DNA of 37,504 nucleotides from Methanoregula sp. (GTDB lineage Archaea > Halobacteriota > Methanomicrobia > Methanomicrobiales > Methanospirillaceae), in the NCBI GenBank assembly GCA_026394595.1, contig JAPKXX010000102.1:1-37504 (forward strand), given 5' to 3'. The first letter of the stretch is position 1. The number at the start of each line of letters is the position of its first letter. The translations under genes were made by a program, and so were the position numbers. Positions 8,855 to 16,842 of the stretch are shown piece by piece. The notes beneath the pieces are model-generated. The model made no database searches, was not told the origin of the DNA, and was given only the letters and a program-made list of their open reading frames with translations.

Positions 8855-9469
8855 ATGAGACAGGGTGAAATGCTCCATAAGTTCATCCACGAACATATCA
8901 TCTGGATATATCTCATCATCGCATCCTCACTTGTAGTGATACTGACTGCCGTGTTCAGCCTGTCCCATGGCATCAATGACATATTCCCCTATTTCTTCCT
9001 TGTCCCGGTGCTCTTGGTGGCATATGCCTTTCCCCACAGGGGGGCAATGGTCACGATCACCCTTGGCTGGATTTACATCGTGCTGGTGTACGTGTTCGGA
9101 ACATTTTCTGCCAGGATAATCGCAGTTCACACCGCATGGTTTTTCATCTTTGTCTCTCTTGGTATTGTGATCTCGTATTTTGCTGAAAGTTCCAGAGCCA
9201 GTAAAACACAGGTCGAACTACTGAAGAGGGAAGCATTCCAGCAGATTGAACACAACATAGAACAATTTGCGATTCTCAATGACCAGATCAGAAATCCCTT
9301 ACAGGCCATTTTGCTGGATACCACAACGCTTGATGAAAAAGAAATGGCTCTCGTCTCAGAACAGGTGCATATAATCGAAAAAATTCTCGACACGCTTGAT
9401 GAGAAGTATTTAGAGTCTGAAAAGGTCAGGAAAATTTTACGAAAATATTATGGTTTTGGGAAAAAATAG
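8855..9469 (+). CDS. Membrane protein with histidine-kinase-like dimerisation helix, no ATPase domain
   Basis: About four membrane helices fill residues 15-115 (FFLVPVLLVAYAFP is typical of kinase sensor regions). They are followed by a helical segment containing LNDQIRNPLQAILL. This corresponds to the HisKA-type H-box, where related methanogen proteins read NDHIRNPLQ; here Gln stands where the phospho-accepting His would be. The C-terminus ESEKVRKILRKYYGFG is, from memory, shared with short archaeal signalling proteins that lack an ATPase domain. It may bind another kinase or be a degenerate sensor. The start is chosen from the TATA position; GTG 8834 and ATG 8837 are also in frame. Confidence 0.75.
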   Translation: MRQGEMLHKFIHEHIIWIYLIIASSLVVILTAVFSLSHGINDIFPYFFLVPVLLVAYAFPHRGAMVTITLGWIYIVLVYVFGTFSARIIAVHTAWFFIFVSLGIVISYFAESSRASKTQVELLKREAFQQIEHNIEQFAILNDQIRNPLQAILLDTTTLDEKEMALVSEQVHIIEKILDTLDEKYLESEKVRKILRKYYGFGKK

Positions 9470-9471
9470 AG

Positions 9472-9585
9472 GTCAACCCGACTCCATGGGATCCTGCCGC
9501 AGACTTCAATGGTGACACCAGGGTCGATATCGGAGATGCATCGAAAATCGCATGGTATTACGTTGGCAAAGTCGCGGAATTATAA
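9472..9585 (+). pseudogene. C-terminal dockerin-like relic of a surface protein
   Basis: Frame 1 encodes PWDPAADFNGDTRVDIGDAS followed by KIAWYYVGKVAEL and a stop. This is the pattern of the C-terminal dockerin-type calcium-binding repeat (DFNGDGRVDIGDA) of many Methanomicrobiales secreted proteins. No start codon and no upstream part of the gene remain; immediately before lies the stop of the sensor-like gene. It is the tail of a deleted gene. Confidence 0.65.
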
Positions 9586-9686
9586 TCAATCTCCCCTTTC
9601 TGAAATACCCAACAAGACCCCGCTCACTAAGGGATTCAAGGTGATGAGTATTGATGTAGGGAGAACTGAGAACGAGGCGGTCGGGG

Positions 9687-9881
9687 ATGGGGAAATGGAC
9701 CAAAAAACACTATGAAAAGGCACCCTGCGCACATTGCGGCGGCATTGGGTGCTGCTATTGTGATAAAACCGGGTGCGTGCTCGTTGCCACCCCACGACGC
9801 ACCTGTCCGCACTGCGGGGGTGTCGGCTGCATCTACTGCGGGTTTACCGGCTGGGCGGGGTTAAAGGGGAAGTACGACTGA
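9687..9881 (+). CDS. Mini protein with two DnaJ-type CxxCxGxG zinc motifs
   Basis: The 64 residues consist mainly of two zinc-finger-like half sites, CAHCGGIGCCYC and CPHCGGVGCIYC, as in the Cys-rich domain of DnaJ, but with no J domain. It would bind zinc and may contact unfolded proteins or nucleic acid; the role is unknown. It starts at ATG 9687 in a G-rich context (TCGGGG upstream). Standing alone in the accessory region, it could be an independent small protein or the remains of a larger zinc-finger gene. Confidence 0.6.
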   Translation: MGKWTKKHYEKAPCAHCGGIGCCYCDKTGCVLVATPRRTCPHCGGVGCIYCGFTGWAGLKGKYD

Positions 9882-9908
9882 CGACCTGCAGGTTACCTCT
9901 TTCCTGAG

Positions 9909-10001
9909 CTATCGTTTCCAGGGGAACGCATCCCCGTTCCAGCGGCAAAAGACCATGATGACCAGCAGGAGAAATCCCGCTCTCGACGACCATTGCTCCA
10001 T
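9909..10001 (-). CDS. Possible 30-residue membrane peptide
   Basis: A minus-strand frame of 30 residues with a hydrophobic centre (AGFLLLVIMVFC) between charged ends starts at ATG 10001, eight bases behind an AGGAAA-type Shine-Dalgarno. It lies 97 bases downstream of the HD hydrolase gene on the same strand. An 11-base direct repeat, CCTGCAGGTTA, lies on both sides (9885-9895 and 10008-10018). No family is known to me; it could be chance. Confidence 0.22.
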   Translation of the reverse strand: MEQWSSRAGFLLLVIMVFCRWNGDAFPWKR

Positions 10002-10098
10002 GTGTTTCCTGCAGGTTATCTGTGGTATGTTTGTTGGCAGTTGGCGTTAAACTGATTTTTCACCGATCAATCGGGCAGAAATCCGAAAGGCGGGATCG

Positions 10099-11289
10099 TC
10101 ACGCGAACTTCCCCTCGACCCTTCGCGGGATGACGATCTCCTCAAACCGTTTTGCGAAATACCGGTCTGTCATACCGGCAATATAATCACGGACAAGCTC
10201 TGCATTCGTTGCGGCATCGCGGTAGGTATGACTGATCCAGTGAGCCCTGATAAAGTCAGTAAAGATCACCGAGGATGTACGCTGATTTTCAATGTCTTCG
10301 ATATATGCGGTAAATAACGTCCAGTACATTTTCTGGATCTTTGTGCGTTCAGAGGTGAGCTTTGGGTTGTCATAGATCTGCTTGCGGGAAAATTCCCGCA
10401 GCCTGATGAGTGCACCTTCAACATCCCTGCTGTATGAGATATAGCCCTCATCCACAGAATCGCTGTTTTCCATAAGGTCATAGATCAGGGTATTGATAAT
10501 CTCTCCATTGGTAGTGCCCAGCACCTCACGGCAGTCGATGGGGATTGGGGTCGTTGTGTCCAGCAGCCCGATATCCCATGCGTCCTGCAGGTCCCTGCCG
10601 ATATAGGCAATGGTGTCGGCGAATTTGACCACGCACCCCTCAAGTGTCATTGGTGGACGGTTGCGCCTTCCATCAGCGTTGTCCTGAACCTTTTTGTCAA
10701 ACGCCGCCCAACTGGCGCACGGTTCCGGTGCGATCCGTACGTCATCCGCTTCACCATTGTGGCAGAGGATACCGTCAAGCACCTGCATGGTGAGGTCGCA
10801 GTCCTCGATCCGGTCAAGGAACTGGACGCTCTGGACATTGTGGAAGAACTTCCCGATACCGTGCCACTTGCAAAGATCCGAAAGGCAGCTCTCGCCGAAG
10901 TGCCCGTACGGGATGTGCCCGATGTCGTGCCCGAGGGCAATCGCCTCGATAAGGTCTTCGTTCAGGCGCAGGGAGCGCCCGATCGTGCGGGCGATCCTGG
11001 AAACGAGCTGGACATGGATAACCCGGTGGGTGATGTGGTCGTTCTCGACAAGGTAGAAGACCTGCGTTTTATCGATATACCGGGTGTACGCCCGGGTGTG
11101 GATGATCCTGTCTGCATCGCGGGAATAGGGAGTCCGGATATCTTCAGCTTTGCGGTTATGGCGGCGGACAGCGTCGGCGCTCGTTGCGGCAAGTGGCGAG
11201 TAGAGCGATTCATGCTTTCCCGTGTATGTCCTGATAAGGGATTCTAAGGCAGGGTCCGGAGGACGACGTTTGTCGCGGGTGCGGGGCAT
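10099..11289 (-). CDS. dGTP triphosphohydrolase-type HD domain protein
   Basis: This is a metal-dependent phosphohydrolase of the dGTPase family, which cleaves dNTPs to nucleosides and triphosphate. From the ATG at 11289 it has 396 residues. It shows the N-terminal HTRAYTRYIDKTQVF segment with the first His/Arg, the HD motif in ALGHDIGHIPYGHFGE (residues 119-134), and a later FADTIAYIGRDLQDA with the last metal-binding Asp. The frame is open to 11343, but a TATA-like element at 11309-11319 lies about 25 bases before ATG 11289, so a leaderless mRNA starting there is more likely. Substrate preference cannot be read from sequence; RNA or other nucleotides are possible. Confidence 0.85.
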   Translation of the reverse strand: MPRTRDKRRPPDPALESLIRTYTGKHESLYSPLAATSADAVRRHNRKAEDIRTPYSRDADRIIHTRAYTRYIDKTQVFYLVENDHITHRVIHVQLVSRIARTIGRSLRLNEDLIEAIALGHDIGHIPYGHFGESCLSDLCKWHGIGKFFHNVQSVQFLDRIEDCDLTMQVLDGILCHNGEADDVRIAPEPCASWAAFDKKVQDNADGRRNRPPMTLEGCVVKFADTIAYIGRDLQDAWDIGLLDTTTPIPIDCREVLGTTNGEIINTLIYDLMENSDSVDEGYISYSRDVEGALIRLREFSRKQIYDNPKLTSERTKIQKMYWTLFTAYIEDIENQRTSSVIFTDFIRAHWISHTYRDAATNAELVRDYIAGMTDRYFAKRFEEIVIPRRVEGKFA

Positions 11290-11306
11290 CGTTACGGTGA
11301 ATCTGG

Positions 11307-11322
11307 CGTATAAGATATTAAG
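11307..11322 (-). promoter_or_regulatory. TATA element for the HD hydrolase gene
   Basis: The minus strand reads CTTAATATCTTATACG. Its centre is about 25 bases from the ATG at 11289, the spacing expected for a leaderless archaeal transcript, and it lies inside the longer reading frame, which argues against the upstream start. Confidence 0.5.
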
Positions 11323-11528
11323 GGTGACGAACGGGGAGGACATCCCCCCTCCTTCTTCAACATCCCTTCTTGGGATACATGAACCGGTACGGAAAAAACA
11401 TGATCCGGATTCGGCACCGTTCCTGCTGCGAGGGCATCACACCGTACGCTATTTTATATGCGATCCATCACCCTCTTATTCAGTGAATCTCTTTATCTCA
11501 TGAGGGATGTGAGTGGGCAATAAAGCGC

Positions 11529-11669
11529 ATGGATCCCCAATCCTTCAGGTTCATCCGGACACCTTACAAAACGACGTCAGACGCTCCATACCTGTTTGCG
11601 ATATGCCTTATCGTGTGCAGACCGCATCAGTCATACCATACTGGACAATGTGACCCTGCATCGCAGCGT
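11529..11669 (+). pseudogene. Possible 5' relic of a second trmO-like gene
   Basis: An ATG at 11529 opens a 46-residue frame whose start, FIRTPYKTTSDAPYL, resembles the beginning of TrmO/TsaA-like proteins (xHTPYKTxxDAPxQG). The similarity ends after about 25 residues and the frame runs into the end of the convergent PEBP gene. A TATA-like CTATTTTATATG lies upstream at about 11450-11461. The resemblance is from memory and rests on a short match, so the call is weak. The rest of the 11290-11607 gap holds nothing I can name. Confidence 0.3.
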
Positions 11670-12063
11670 TGAGCTGGTACTTGGTGGAACCACCGTATAG
11701 ATCGATTTCTTCATCAAGCCCGTATACCCGGAACACGTATCGGTGCGATTCGCCGGGGCGAGGGCAGGGTCCGGTATAGCCGATCTGACCGGTATCATTT
11801 GTTCCCTGGATCGCAGACACAGGTGAAATGATAATCCTGCCGTGCGGGATACCGGCAGGGATGACCGGTTGGGCAGGAATGTTCCAGATAATCCATGGAG
11901 TGAACGAAAGGCAGTTCCTGATAGAAGTGTCAAACACCATGATGACAATTGATGCGCCCTTCAGTCCTTTCAATGAAATTTTTGGGGAGAGATTTTCACC
12001 GTGGCACGTATGGGCAGGCGGAAATTCCAGAAAGTCAAGGCTCACTCCAAGTTCCTCTATCAT
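11608..12063 (-). CDS. PEBP family protein (YbhB/YbcL, Raf kinase inhibitor-like)
   Basis: From ATG 12063 the product has 151 residues, the usual length of bacterial and archaeal PEBP proteins. It has the family signatures: FPPAHTCHGENLSP at the N-terminus, SIVIMVFDTS (normally the VMDDPDAP region) followed by FTPWIIWNIPA, then GYTGPCPRPGESHRYVFRVY, the GPCPPxGxxHRYxFxxYAL motif, with the anion-pocket His residues. Its cellular role is not established in archaea. The frame is open upstream to 12255, but those residues are not family-like, and ATG 12063 follows GTGAGAGA. It lies between a trmO-like relic and the damaged trmO. Confidence 0.88.
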   Translation of the reverse strand: MIEELGVSLDFLEFPPAHTCHGENLSPKISLKGLKGASIVIMVFDTSIRNCLSFTPWIIWNIPAQPVIPAGIPHGRIIISPVSAIQGTNDTGQIGYTGPCPRPGESHRYVFRVYGLDEEIDLYGGSTKYQLNAAMQGHIVQYGMTDAVCTR

Positions 12064-12184
12064 TCTCTCACGTCTGGTATATCGATGATATACGGACAGT
12101 GTAATAAAGATAGTGTCTCTTGACGGCTCTCCAACACCAGCCTCATATAGCGCGGGAGAGAGAAAAACAAAAGGATGTACCGGA

Positions 12185-12737
12185 ATGAAGAATAAGCAAA
12201 AACCGTTTGTGCTAACTCCTGTTGGCGTGATACATTCCCCATATCTCACGAACACGGGTGCCCCGCACCTGGGGCGGTTTTTAAAAAAAGGAATCAGACA
12301 TAGGTATCGATGACGCGTTTGCAGCCGGGCTCGCCGATATCGAATCCCACCCGTATTTGATCGTGCTCTGCTGGTTTGACCCTGCAGACCGGACTGCGCT
12401 CACGGCAATCCCTCCCCATGATCCAATGCAGCGGGTGCATGGGGTGTTTGCGACTCGCTCGCCCAACCGCCCCAAACCATCGGGTTTTTGTGTTGTTGAC
12501 CTCATCAGGCGGGAAGGGCGTGTCCTGCGGGTGCGGAGACTGGATGTTTTGATGGAACACCGGTACCTGACATCAAGTCATATTCCCGTGGGATCGATTG
12601 TATTCCCGAAAGCACGGCAGGTAAAAAGAAAGAGAAGAGACGTGAGAATGTCCCATAAGCTGCATGAAGGTGAGGGAAAATCTGCAGCTTTCCATGCATG
12701 CACTGATACATCTTTATGGTCATTGAAACAGAATTGA
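12185..12737 (+). pseudogene. trmO: trmO (tRNA t6A37 methyltransferase, TsaA family), frameshifted
   Basis: TrmO methylates N6-threonylcarbamoyladenosine at tRNA position 37. Frame 2 starts MKNKQKPFVLTPVGVIHSPY and reaches FLKKG at a run of seven A (12283-12295). Family sequence then continues in frame 3: IGIDDAFAAGLADIE, LIVLCWF, GVFATRSPNRPKPSGFCVV. Removing one base from the A-run would restore the frame. Further on, LDVL should continue as DGTPVPDIKSYIP; that peptide is encoded in another frame between about 12548 and 12585, flanked by a -1 and a -2 shift that together restore the frame. Three indels point to a decayed gene, though homopolymer errors are possible. The frame then runs through to 12737 beyond the usual end. 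Confidence 0.75.
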
Positions 12738-12773
12738 TGAGATTACATGCATTGATTTTTTTGGAGCAAAGAA

Positions 12774-13667
12774 ATGGCAAAGAAACATACCAGTACTACC
12801 CCAACAAAAGAGGAGTGCGCCCATGAATGCAACGGATGCCCGAGCGCAAGCAACTGCTCTGAGGCAAAAGGTGCCAGCGGTCTTCCCCCGAAGGCAAATA
12901 TCGATGTCAGACATGTGGTGCTTGTCCTGTCCGGCAAGGGCGGCGTCGGTAAGTCGACCGTGTCCGTGAACCTCGCGTTTGCACTCGCTAACCACGGGTA
13001 TCACGTCGGTTTGTTAGACCTTGACATGCACGGCCCCAATATCCCCAAGATGCTGGGCATCGAGGACCAAAAGTTTGCCATGATGGGAAACAAGATCGAA
13101 CCGGTGCATGTCACCGGCACACTCTCGGTCGTCTCCATCGCCTTCGTGCTTCCCGATACGAGCACCCCGCTCATCTGGCGGGGGCCGATGAAGATGGCGG
13201 CGATCCAGCAGTTCCTTGAAGATGTAAACTGGGGCGCACTCGATTACATTGTAGTCGATCTTCCACCCGGCACCGGTGACGAGGCGCTCACGATCGCCCA
13301 GCTTGCCCCCAATGTAAAAGGGGCAGTGGTTGTCACGACCCCTCAGGATGTTGCAACGCTCGACGCCCGGAAATCCATTAAGTTTGTCGAGAAGCTCGGG
13401 CTCCCCGTGCTGGGAGTCATCGAGAACATGAGCGGGATGCTCTGTCCCCACTGCGGACAGGAGATCGACCTGTTCGGCAAAGGCGGGGGAAAGAAGATCG
13501 CAGAGGAGATGCATGTCCCCTATCTCGGCGCCATCCCCATTGATATCGAAATGCGCAAAGCCGGCGATGAAGGAAGACCGTTCATCATTCGGCGTGGAGG
13601 AGAAAGCGCCAGCTGGGCGAGCGTCGATACGGTGATGGAAGCACTGATCAAAGAGGTTGAGGGCTGA
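12774..13667 (+). CDS. Mrp/Nbp35 family iron-sulfur cluster carrier ATPase
   Basis: This cytoplasmic P-loop ATPase binds and transfers [4Fe-4S] clusters to apoproteins. The 297 residues show the deviant Walker A GKGGVGKST at 54-62, LDLDMHGPNIPKMLG, the WRGPMK segment at 135-140, VDLPPGTGDE at 161-170, and the cluster-binding CPHC at 224-227. It also has an N-terminal Cys set (C15, C19, C22, C28), as in the eukaryotic Nbp35 type, so it may hold an additional cluster. A Shine-Dalgarno (TTGGAG) lies 8 bases upstream. A small gene begins two bases after its stop, which suggests a joint transcript and possibly joint function. Confidence 0.93.
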   Translation: MAKKHTSTTPTKEECAHECNGCPSASNCSEAKGASGLPPKANIDVRHVVLVLSGKGGVGKSTVSVNLAFALANHGYHVGLLDLDMHGPNIPKMLGIEDQKFAMMGNKIEPVHVTGTLSVVSIAFVLPDTSTPLIWRGPMKMAAIQQFLEDVNWGALDYIVVDLPPGTGDEALTIAQLAPNVKGAVVVTTPQDVATLDARKSIKFVEKLGLPVLGVIENMSGMLCPHCGQEIDLFGKGGGKKIAEEMHVPYLGAIPIDIEMRKAGDEGRPFIIRRGGESASWASVDTVMEALIKEVEG

Positions 13668-13668
13668 T

Positions 13669-13977
13669 ATGGACTATATGCGGGTTCTTTGCGGCAGGGA
13701 GAAACCTCTTGCCATTTACAAGGGTGTCATCACGTGCCTTGAGAACCCGCAGGCGTTTCCGGATCTGCTCGAACCGATCTACCGCGAGGCGATGAACCTT
13801 GATGACGACACACTCGACCGGTTCCGGTTTGCCCTGATGCGCCTCCAGCTGTATGCCGACATCCACCGCAATGAGGATCTGGAGAAGGCAATGCAGATCA
13901 AATATATTGCGCAGGTGCTCGAAAAGGTGGTATTCGGGACGCTTGTTATGGAGCGCGAGGAGTTTGCCGCTGATTAA
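13669..13977 (+). CDS. Small conserved-looking helical protein downstream of mrp
   Basis: From ATG 13669 the product has 102 residues, largely helical and acidic, with one Cys pair (VLCGREK, VITCLEN) and no recognised motif. It begins one base after the mrp stop (TGATATGG), so the two are almost certainly translated from one message. The frame is open to 13657 via a TTG, but that would overlap mrp. I do not know the family; position suggests a partner or client of the Mrp ATPase, or simply a co-transcribed gene. Confidence 0.75.
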   Translation: MDYMRVLCGREKPLAIYKGVITCLENPQAFPDLLEPIYREAMNLDDDTLDRFRFALMRLQLYADIHRNEDLEKAMQIKYIAQVLEKVVFGTLVMEREEFAAD

Positions 13978-14125
13978 TGTCCACGGTGAGCGGGGTGTGC
14001 GCACCACCCGGTACAGGAGTGTCACGACCACATGCACGGGTGATATGTATAAGTGCACACCCATCCTTTATCTGGTGGCATTTATCAGGATGGACGCAGA
14101 CGCTGTAAGACCAGCGGATCTCATA

Positions 14126-14136
14126 CTTTATAAACC
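14126..14136 (+). promoter_or_regulatory. TATA box for the double zinc-ribbon gene
   Basis: CTTTATAAACC is a consensus-like archaeal TATA box; a start some 25 bases downstream would give a leader of about 10 bases containing the AGGAG at 14158-14162 before ATG 14167. Confidence 0.65.
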
Positions 14137-14166
14137 ATCCACCATGATACAATCACAGGAGCACTT

Positions 14167-14640
14167 ATGACATCACGCATGCATGCCCCGCACACAACGT
14201 GCCCGGGGTGCCACGAAGAGGTTTTTCTGGACGAGCTCGTGAGCGGCAAATGCCCGCTGTGCGGCTGCTCGCTTGAGGAGTTTGAGGATTCGTTCGGTGA
14301 TTTTGAAGGGATTATCGAGCGCTCCGATCTCTCATGGCTCATCTTCAATTACTTTGTCTTTAAACAATTTGTGGACCTTGGTGTTCCCCCGCAGCAGATC
14401 ATGGGATTTATCACTGCATACGAAGAGAATGCGGACAAACCTGTGGAGGAGTGGACAAAAACGGATTTCACCCTTGAGATTCCCCTGGACAGGTGGGACC
14501 GGATCCGGCCGAAACGGTGCGCGAAATGCGGGAAATGGTTTGTTTCGGGCGGAAAGAAGGTGATCGAGGGAGACATGCGGCACCCGCAGGTCGCAGTGAC
14601 ATTCGTGTGTGGCGGGTGCCCGGAGAAAAAGACCGAATAA
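14167..14640 (+). CDS. Double zinc-ribbon protein, unknown function
   Basis: The 157 residues carry two zinc ribbons, one at the N-terminus (CPGC at 12-15 with CPLC at 29-32) and one near the C-terminus (CAKC at 118-121 with CGGC at 148-151), separated by a helical region of 80 residues rich in aromatic residues. Such an arrangement is common in nucleic-acid or ribosome-associated archaeal proteins, but I cannot name the family. It has its own promoter and a good Shine-Dalgarno and stands alone between the mrp pair and a small membrane protein. Confidence 0.75.
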   Translation: MTSRMHAPHTTCPGCHEEVFLDELVSGKCPLCGCSLEEFEDSFGDFEGIIERSDLSWLIFNYFVFKQFVDLGVPPQQIMGFITAYEENADKPVEEWTKTDFTLEIPLDRWDRIRPKRCAKCGKWFVSGGKKVIEGDMRHPQVAVTFVCGGCPEKKTE

Positions 14641-14690
14641 AATTTGGTAATTATCAATGATCAAACCCTAAGATATTTGATTTTTGTATA

Positions 14691-14706
14691 TACCCTGAAA
14701 AAACCG
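14691..14706 (+). repeat. 16-bp direct repeat, left copy
   Basis: TACCCTGAAAAAACCG occurs here and again, identical and in the same orientation, at 15357-15372. The two copies bracket the small secreted-protein gene at 14855-15268 and its flanks. Confidence 0.75.
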
Positions 14707-14854
14707 ATAAATGGGATATCATGATTGGGGATCCCCGGGCAGTGGGGGCATACAGATCAAAACTATTCCTCCGGATAGTTACTCCAGTTTACCCTTCCCT
14801 TTGGGGAACGGCAAACACTCCCAAGAACGGTTAGAGACTGTTTCTAGAACTTCT

Positions 14855-15268
14855 CTAGAGTATCTTATCTTCTTCAGTATTTTCTGAGTCAAGCCGTCGT
14901 TTCTTATACCAGATGACTGCTGTCAGTAAGCCGCACGCCCCTGCAATGAGAATAACCAGAGTCGCCGGCGTTGTCGCTATCCGGATGTAGCGCGGGCCAA
15001 ATCCCATAGAACGCGGGCCGGGGAAGGTCGTCTGGTTCATTTCCAGATTTATCAGAGTGACAACCGGGTCCGGCTCGTGATACGGTTGCGCTCCAAGATA
15101 GCCCGGGAACGAGGCGTTCTCTAATCCTGTACCAAGTTCTGGAAGTACGTCCGGGCTCACAGGCTGATCCGGTATTGCGGCAGACACTACGGAGATCGGG
15201 ACACACAATACTATCATTGCGATGAGCAGGACATGGAAAAAATGCAGTTCCCGTACTGAAATTCCCAT
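14855..15268 (-). CDS. Small exported membrane-anchored protein, unknown
   Basis: The 137 residues have an N-terminal signal segment (FFHVLLIAMIVLCVPISVV, cleavage near SAA at 29-31), an extracellular stretch of about 75 residues rich in Pro, and a C-terminal membrane helix (TPATLVILIAGACGLLTAVI) followed by KKRR and an acidic tail. The topology is therefore outside-facing with a cytoplasmic C-terminus. No family is recognised. It is bracketed by an exact 16-bp direct repeat, so it may belong to a small insertion. The gap 14641-14854 before it holds a GGGGATCCCC palindrome and no gene. Confidence 0.6.
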   Translation of the reverse strand: MGISVRELHFFHVLLIAMIVLCVPISVVSAAIPDQPVSPDVLPELGTGLENASFPGYLGAQPYHEPDPVVTLINLEMNQTTFPGPRSMGFGPRYIRIATTPATLVILIAGACGLLTAVIWYKKRRLDSENTEEDKIL

Positions 15269-15356
15269 GAGGATTGCCTCAGTTACCCGGAGTTTTTTTG
15301 GTTCAATAGGCTGGTGGTTGGAATAACCGGCTTTTCAGAGTATGCACCAGGTATGG

Positions 15357-15372
15357 TACCCTGAAAAAACCG
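15357..15372 (+). repeat. 16-bp direct repeat, right copy
   Basis: Second exact copy of TACCCTGAAAAAACCG, 666 bp from the copy at 14691-14706; it lies 25 bp from the 3' end of proS. Confidence 0.75.
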
Positions 15373-15397
15373 GGTCGCATTATCAGGGGAAAAGGGC

Positions 15398-16840
15398 TCA
15401 GTACACCCTTCCAACCAGCGTTGCCTTCCCCGGTTTATCGCAGATGATGCAGGCACCTTCGGTCGAAGGGACATAGGCAGATCGTACATCCGTGCCGAGG
15501 ATACTACCGTTTGTTTTTTCTTCGATCGCATCCCCGCACGGGCGCCCACCGCACCAGTGCACGACCGCGATCTTTCCGTCATTGAGGGCAGCAGTAAGCG
15601 GTTCGATCGAGATCACGCTGCACAGCCGGTCCTTCATGTGTTCCTCTGCTCTCTGCCGCATTGCATCTGAAATTTCGGCAAGTACGCCTGCGACGCCCGA
15701 TTTGATATCCTCACGGTCGAAGCTGACTTTGCCGCCAGTCCGCTTCACCGCTATCACTTTGCCCGCGTCAATGTCCCGTGGGCCGAGCTCGAGCCGCAAC
15801 GGGACACCCCTCAGTTCCCACCAGTAATATTTCGCACCGGGGCGCATCTCACGGGTATCGAGTTTTGTGCGGAAACCCGCTTGCCGCAGTTCCTGTTCCA
15901 GCGATCGTGCCGAGGCAATCACGTCCTCATGCCGCTTGCCGATCGTAATCGGGACGATCACCAGCTGGACCGGGGCGACTTTTGGCGGGAGGACAAGCCC
16001 CTTGTCATCCCCATGCACGCTGAGGAGCGCCGCGATACACCGCTCCGAGATCCCGTAGCAGGTCTGCTGGGCATACTGCTGCTCACCGCTGGCATCCTCG
16101 TACTTGATCTCGAACGTCTTCGAGAAGTGGTCGCCGAGATGGTGGACGGTGCCGATCTGGAGCGACTTTCCGTTCGGCATTATTGTATCAACGGCAATCG
16201 TGTAGTCGGCGCCTGGGAACTTGTCCCAGTCCGGCCGCTTTGATATCATTACCGGGATGCACAATCCGTTGTAGAACTCCTTATACAGCCTGACCGCTGT
16301 TTCGACCTGCTGCTGCGCCTCTTCCCATGTCGCATGGACGGTGTGGGCTTCCTTAAACGACGTGATTTCCCGGAGCCGGATCAGGGGGCGGGTCTGTTTT
16401 GTCTCGTACCGGAACGTGTTCACGATTTGGTAAATCTTCAGGGGAAGATCGGCATGCGAACGCACCCAGAGGGCATACATCGGGTAGATCGCAGTCTCGC
16501 TCGTCGGGCGCAGGGCGAGTTTGACATCCAGAGGGGTTGTCCCCCCGTGCGTCACCCAGTAGACCTCATCCTCGAATCCCTTGATGTGCTCCGCTTCCTT
16601 CATGAACTCCTGCTCCGGGATGAGGAGCGGGAAGAGCGCTTCCTGGTGGTCCCTGTCGAGAAGGTCGCGCAGGCGCTGGTACACATGTTTGCGGATCGCA
16701 AACCCGTACGGGTACCAGACATACAGCCCTTTTACCGGGTAGCGGACATCCATGATCTCCGCACGCCACAAAATGTTGTTATACCATTCGGAAAACTGGT
16801 GTTTTGGCGGCAGTGCGCCCGCGTCCTCGTCCATGAACAA
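15398..16840 (-). CDS. proS: Prolyl-tRNA synthetase, archaeal/eukaryotic type
   Basis: The enzyme charges tRNA-Pro. At 480 residues it has the usual length of the archaeal class. It shows [16 protein letters not shown] at the start, the [12 protein letters not shown] motif, class II motif 2 with [20 protein letters not shown], the [14 protein letters not shown] region of motif 3, the [11 protein letters not shown] junction to the anticodon-binding domain, and a C-terminal zinc-binding domain (C430, C435, C464, C467) ending in a Tyr. There is no bacterial editing insertion. Met3 is an alternative start two codons downstream of Met1. Its start lies two bases after the stop of the SpoIIM-family gene, so it is the last gene of a three-gene minus-strand group. 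Confidence 0.96.
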   Translation of the reverse strand: MFMDEDAGALPPKHQFSEWYNNILWRAEIMDVRYPVKGLYVWYPYGFAIRKHVYQRLRDLLDRDHQEALFPLLIPEQEFMKEAEHIKGFEDEVYWVTHGGTTPLDVKLALRPTSETAIYPMYALWVRSHADLPLKIYQIVNTFRYETKQTRPLIRLREITSFKEAHTVHATWEEAQQQVETAVRLYKEFYNGLCIPVMISKRPDWDKFPGADYTIAVDTIMPNGKSLQIGTVHHLGDHFSKTFEIKYEDASGEQQYAQQTCYGISERCIAALLSVHGDDKGLVLPPKVAPVQLVIVPITIGKRHEDVIASARSLEQELRQAGFRTKLDTREMRPGAKYYWWELRGVPLRLELGPRDIDAGKVIAVKRTGGKVSFDREDIKSGVAGVLAEISDAMRQRAEEHMKDRLCSVISIEPLTAALNDGKIAVVHWCGGRPCGDAIEEKTNGSILGTDVRSAYVPSTEGACIICDKPGKATLVGRVY

Positions 16841-16842
16841 CC

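Noticed and set aside
1485-10098. The accessory region next to tRNA-Gly as an integrated element
   Set aside because: No integrase or integrase fragment and no second copy of the tRNA-Gly 3' end were found in the region; decay and insertion without tRNA targeting explain it equally well.
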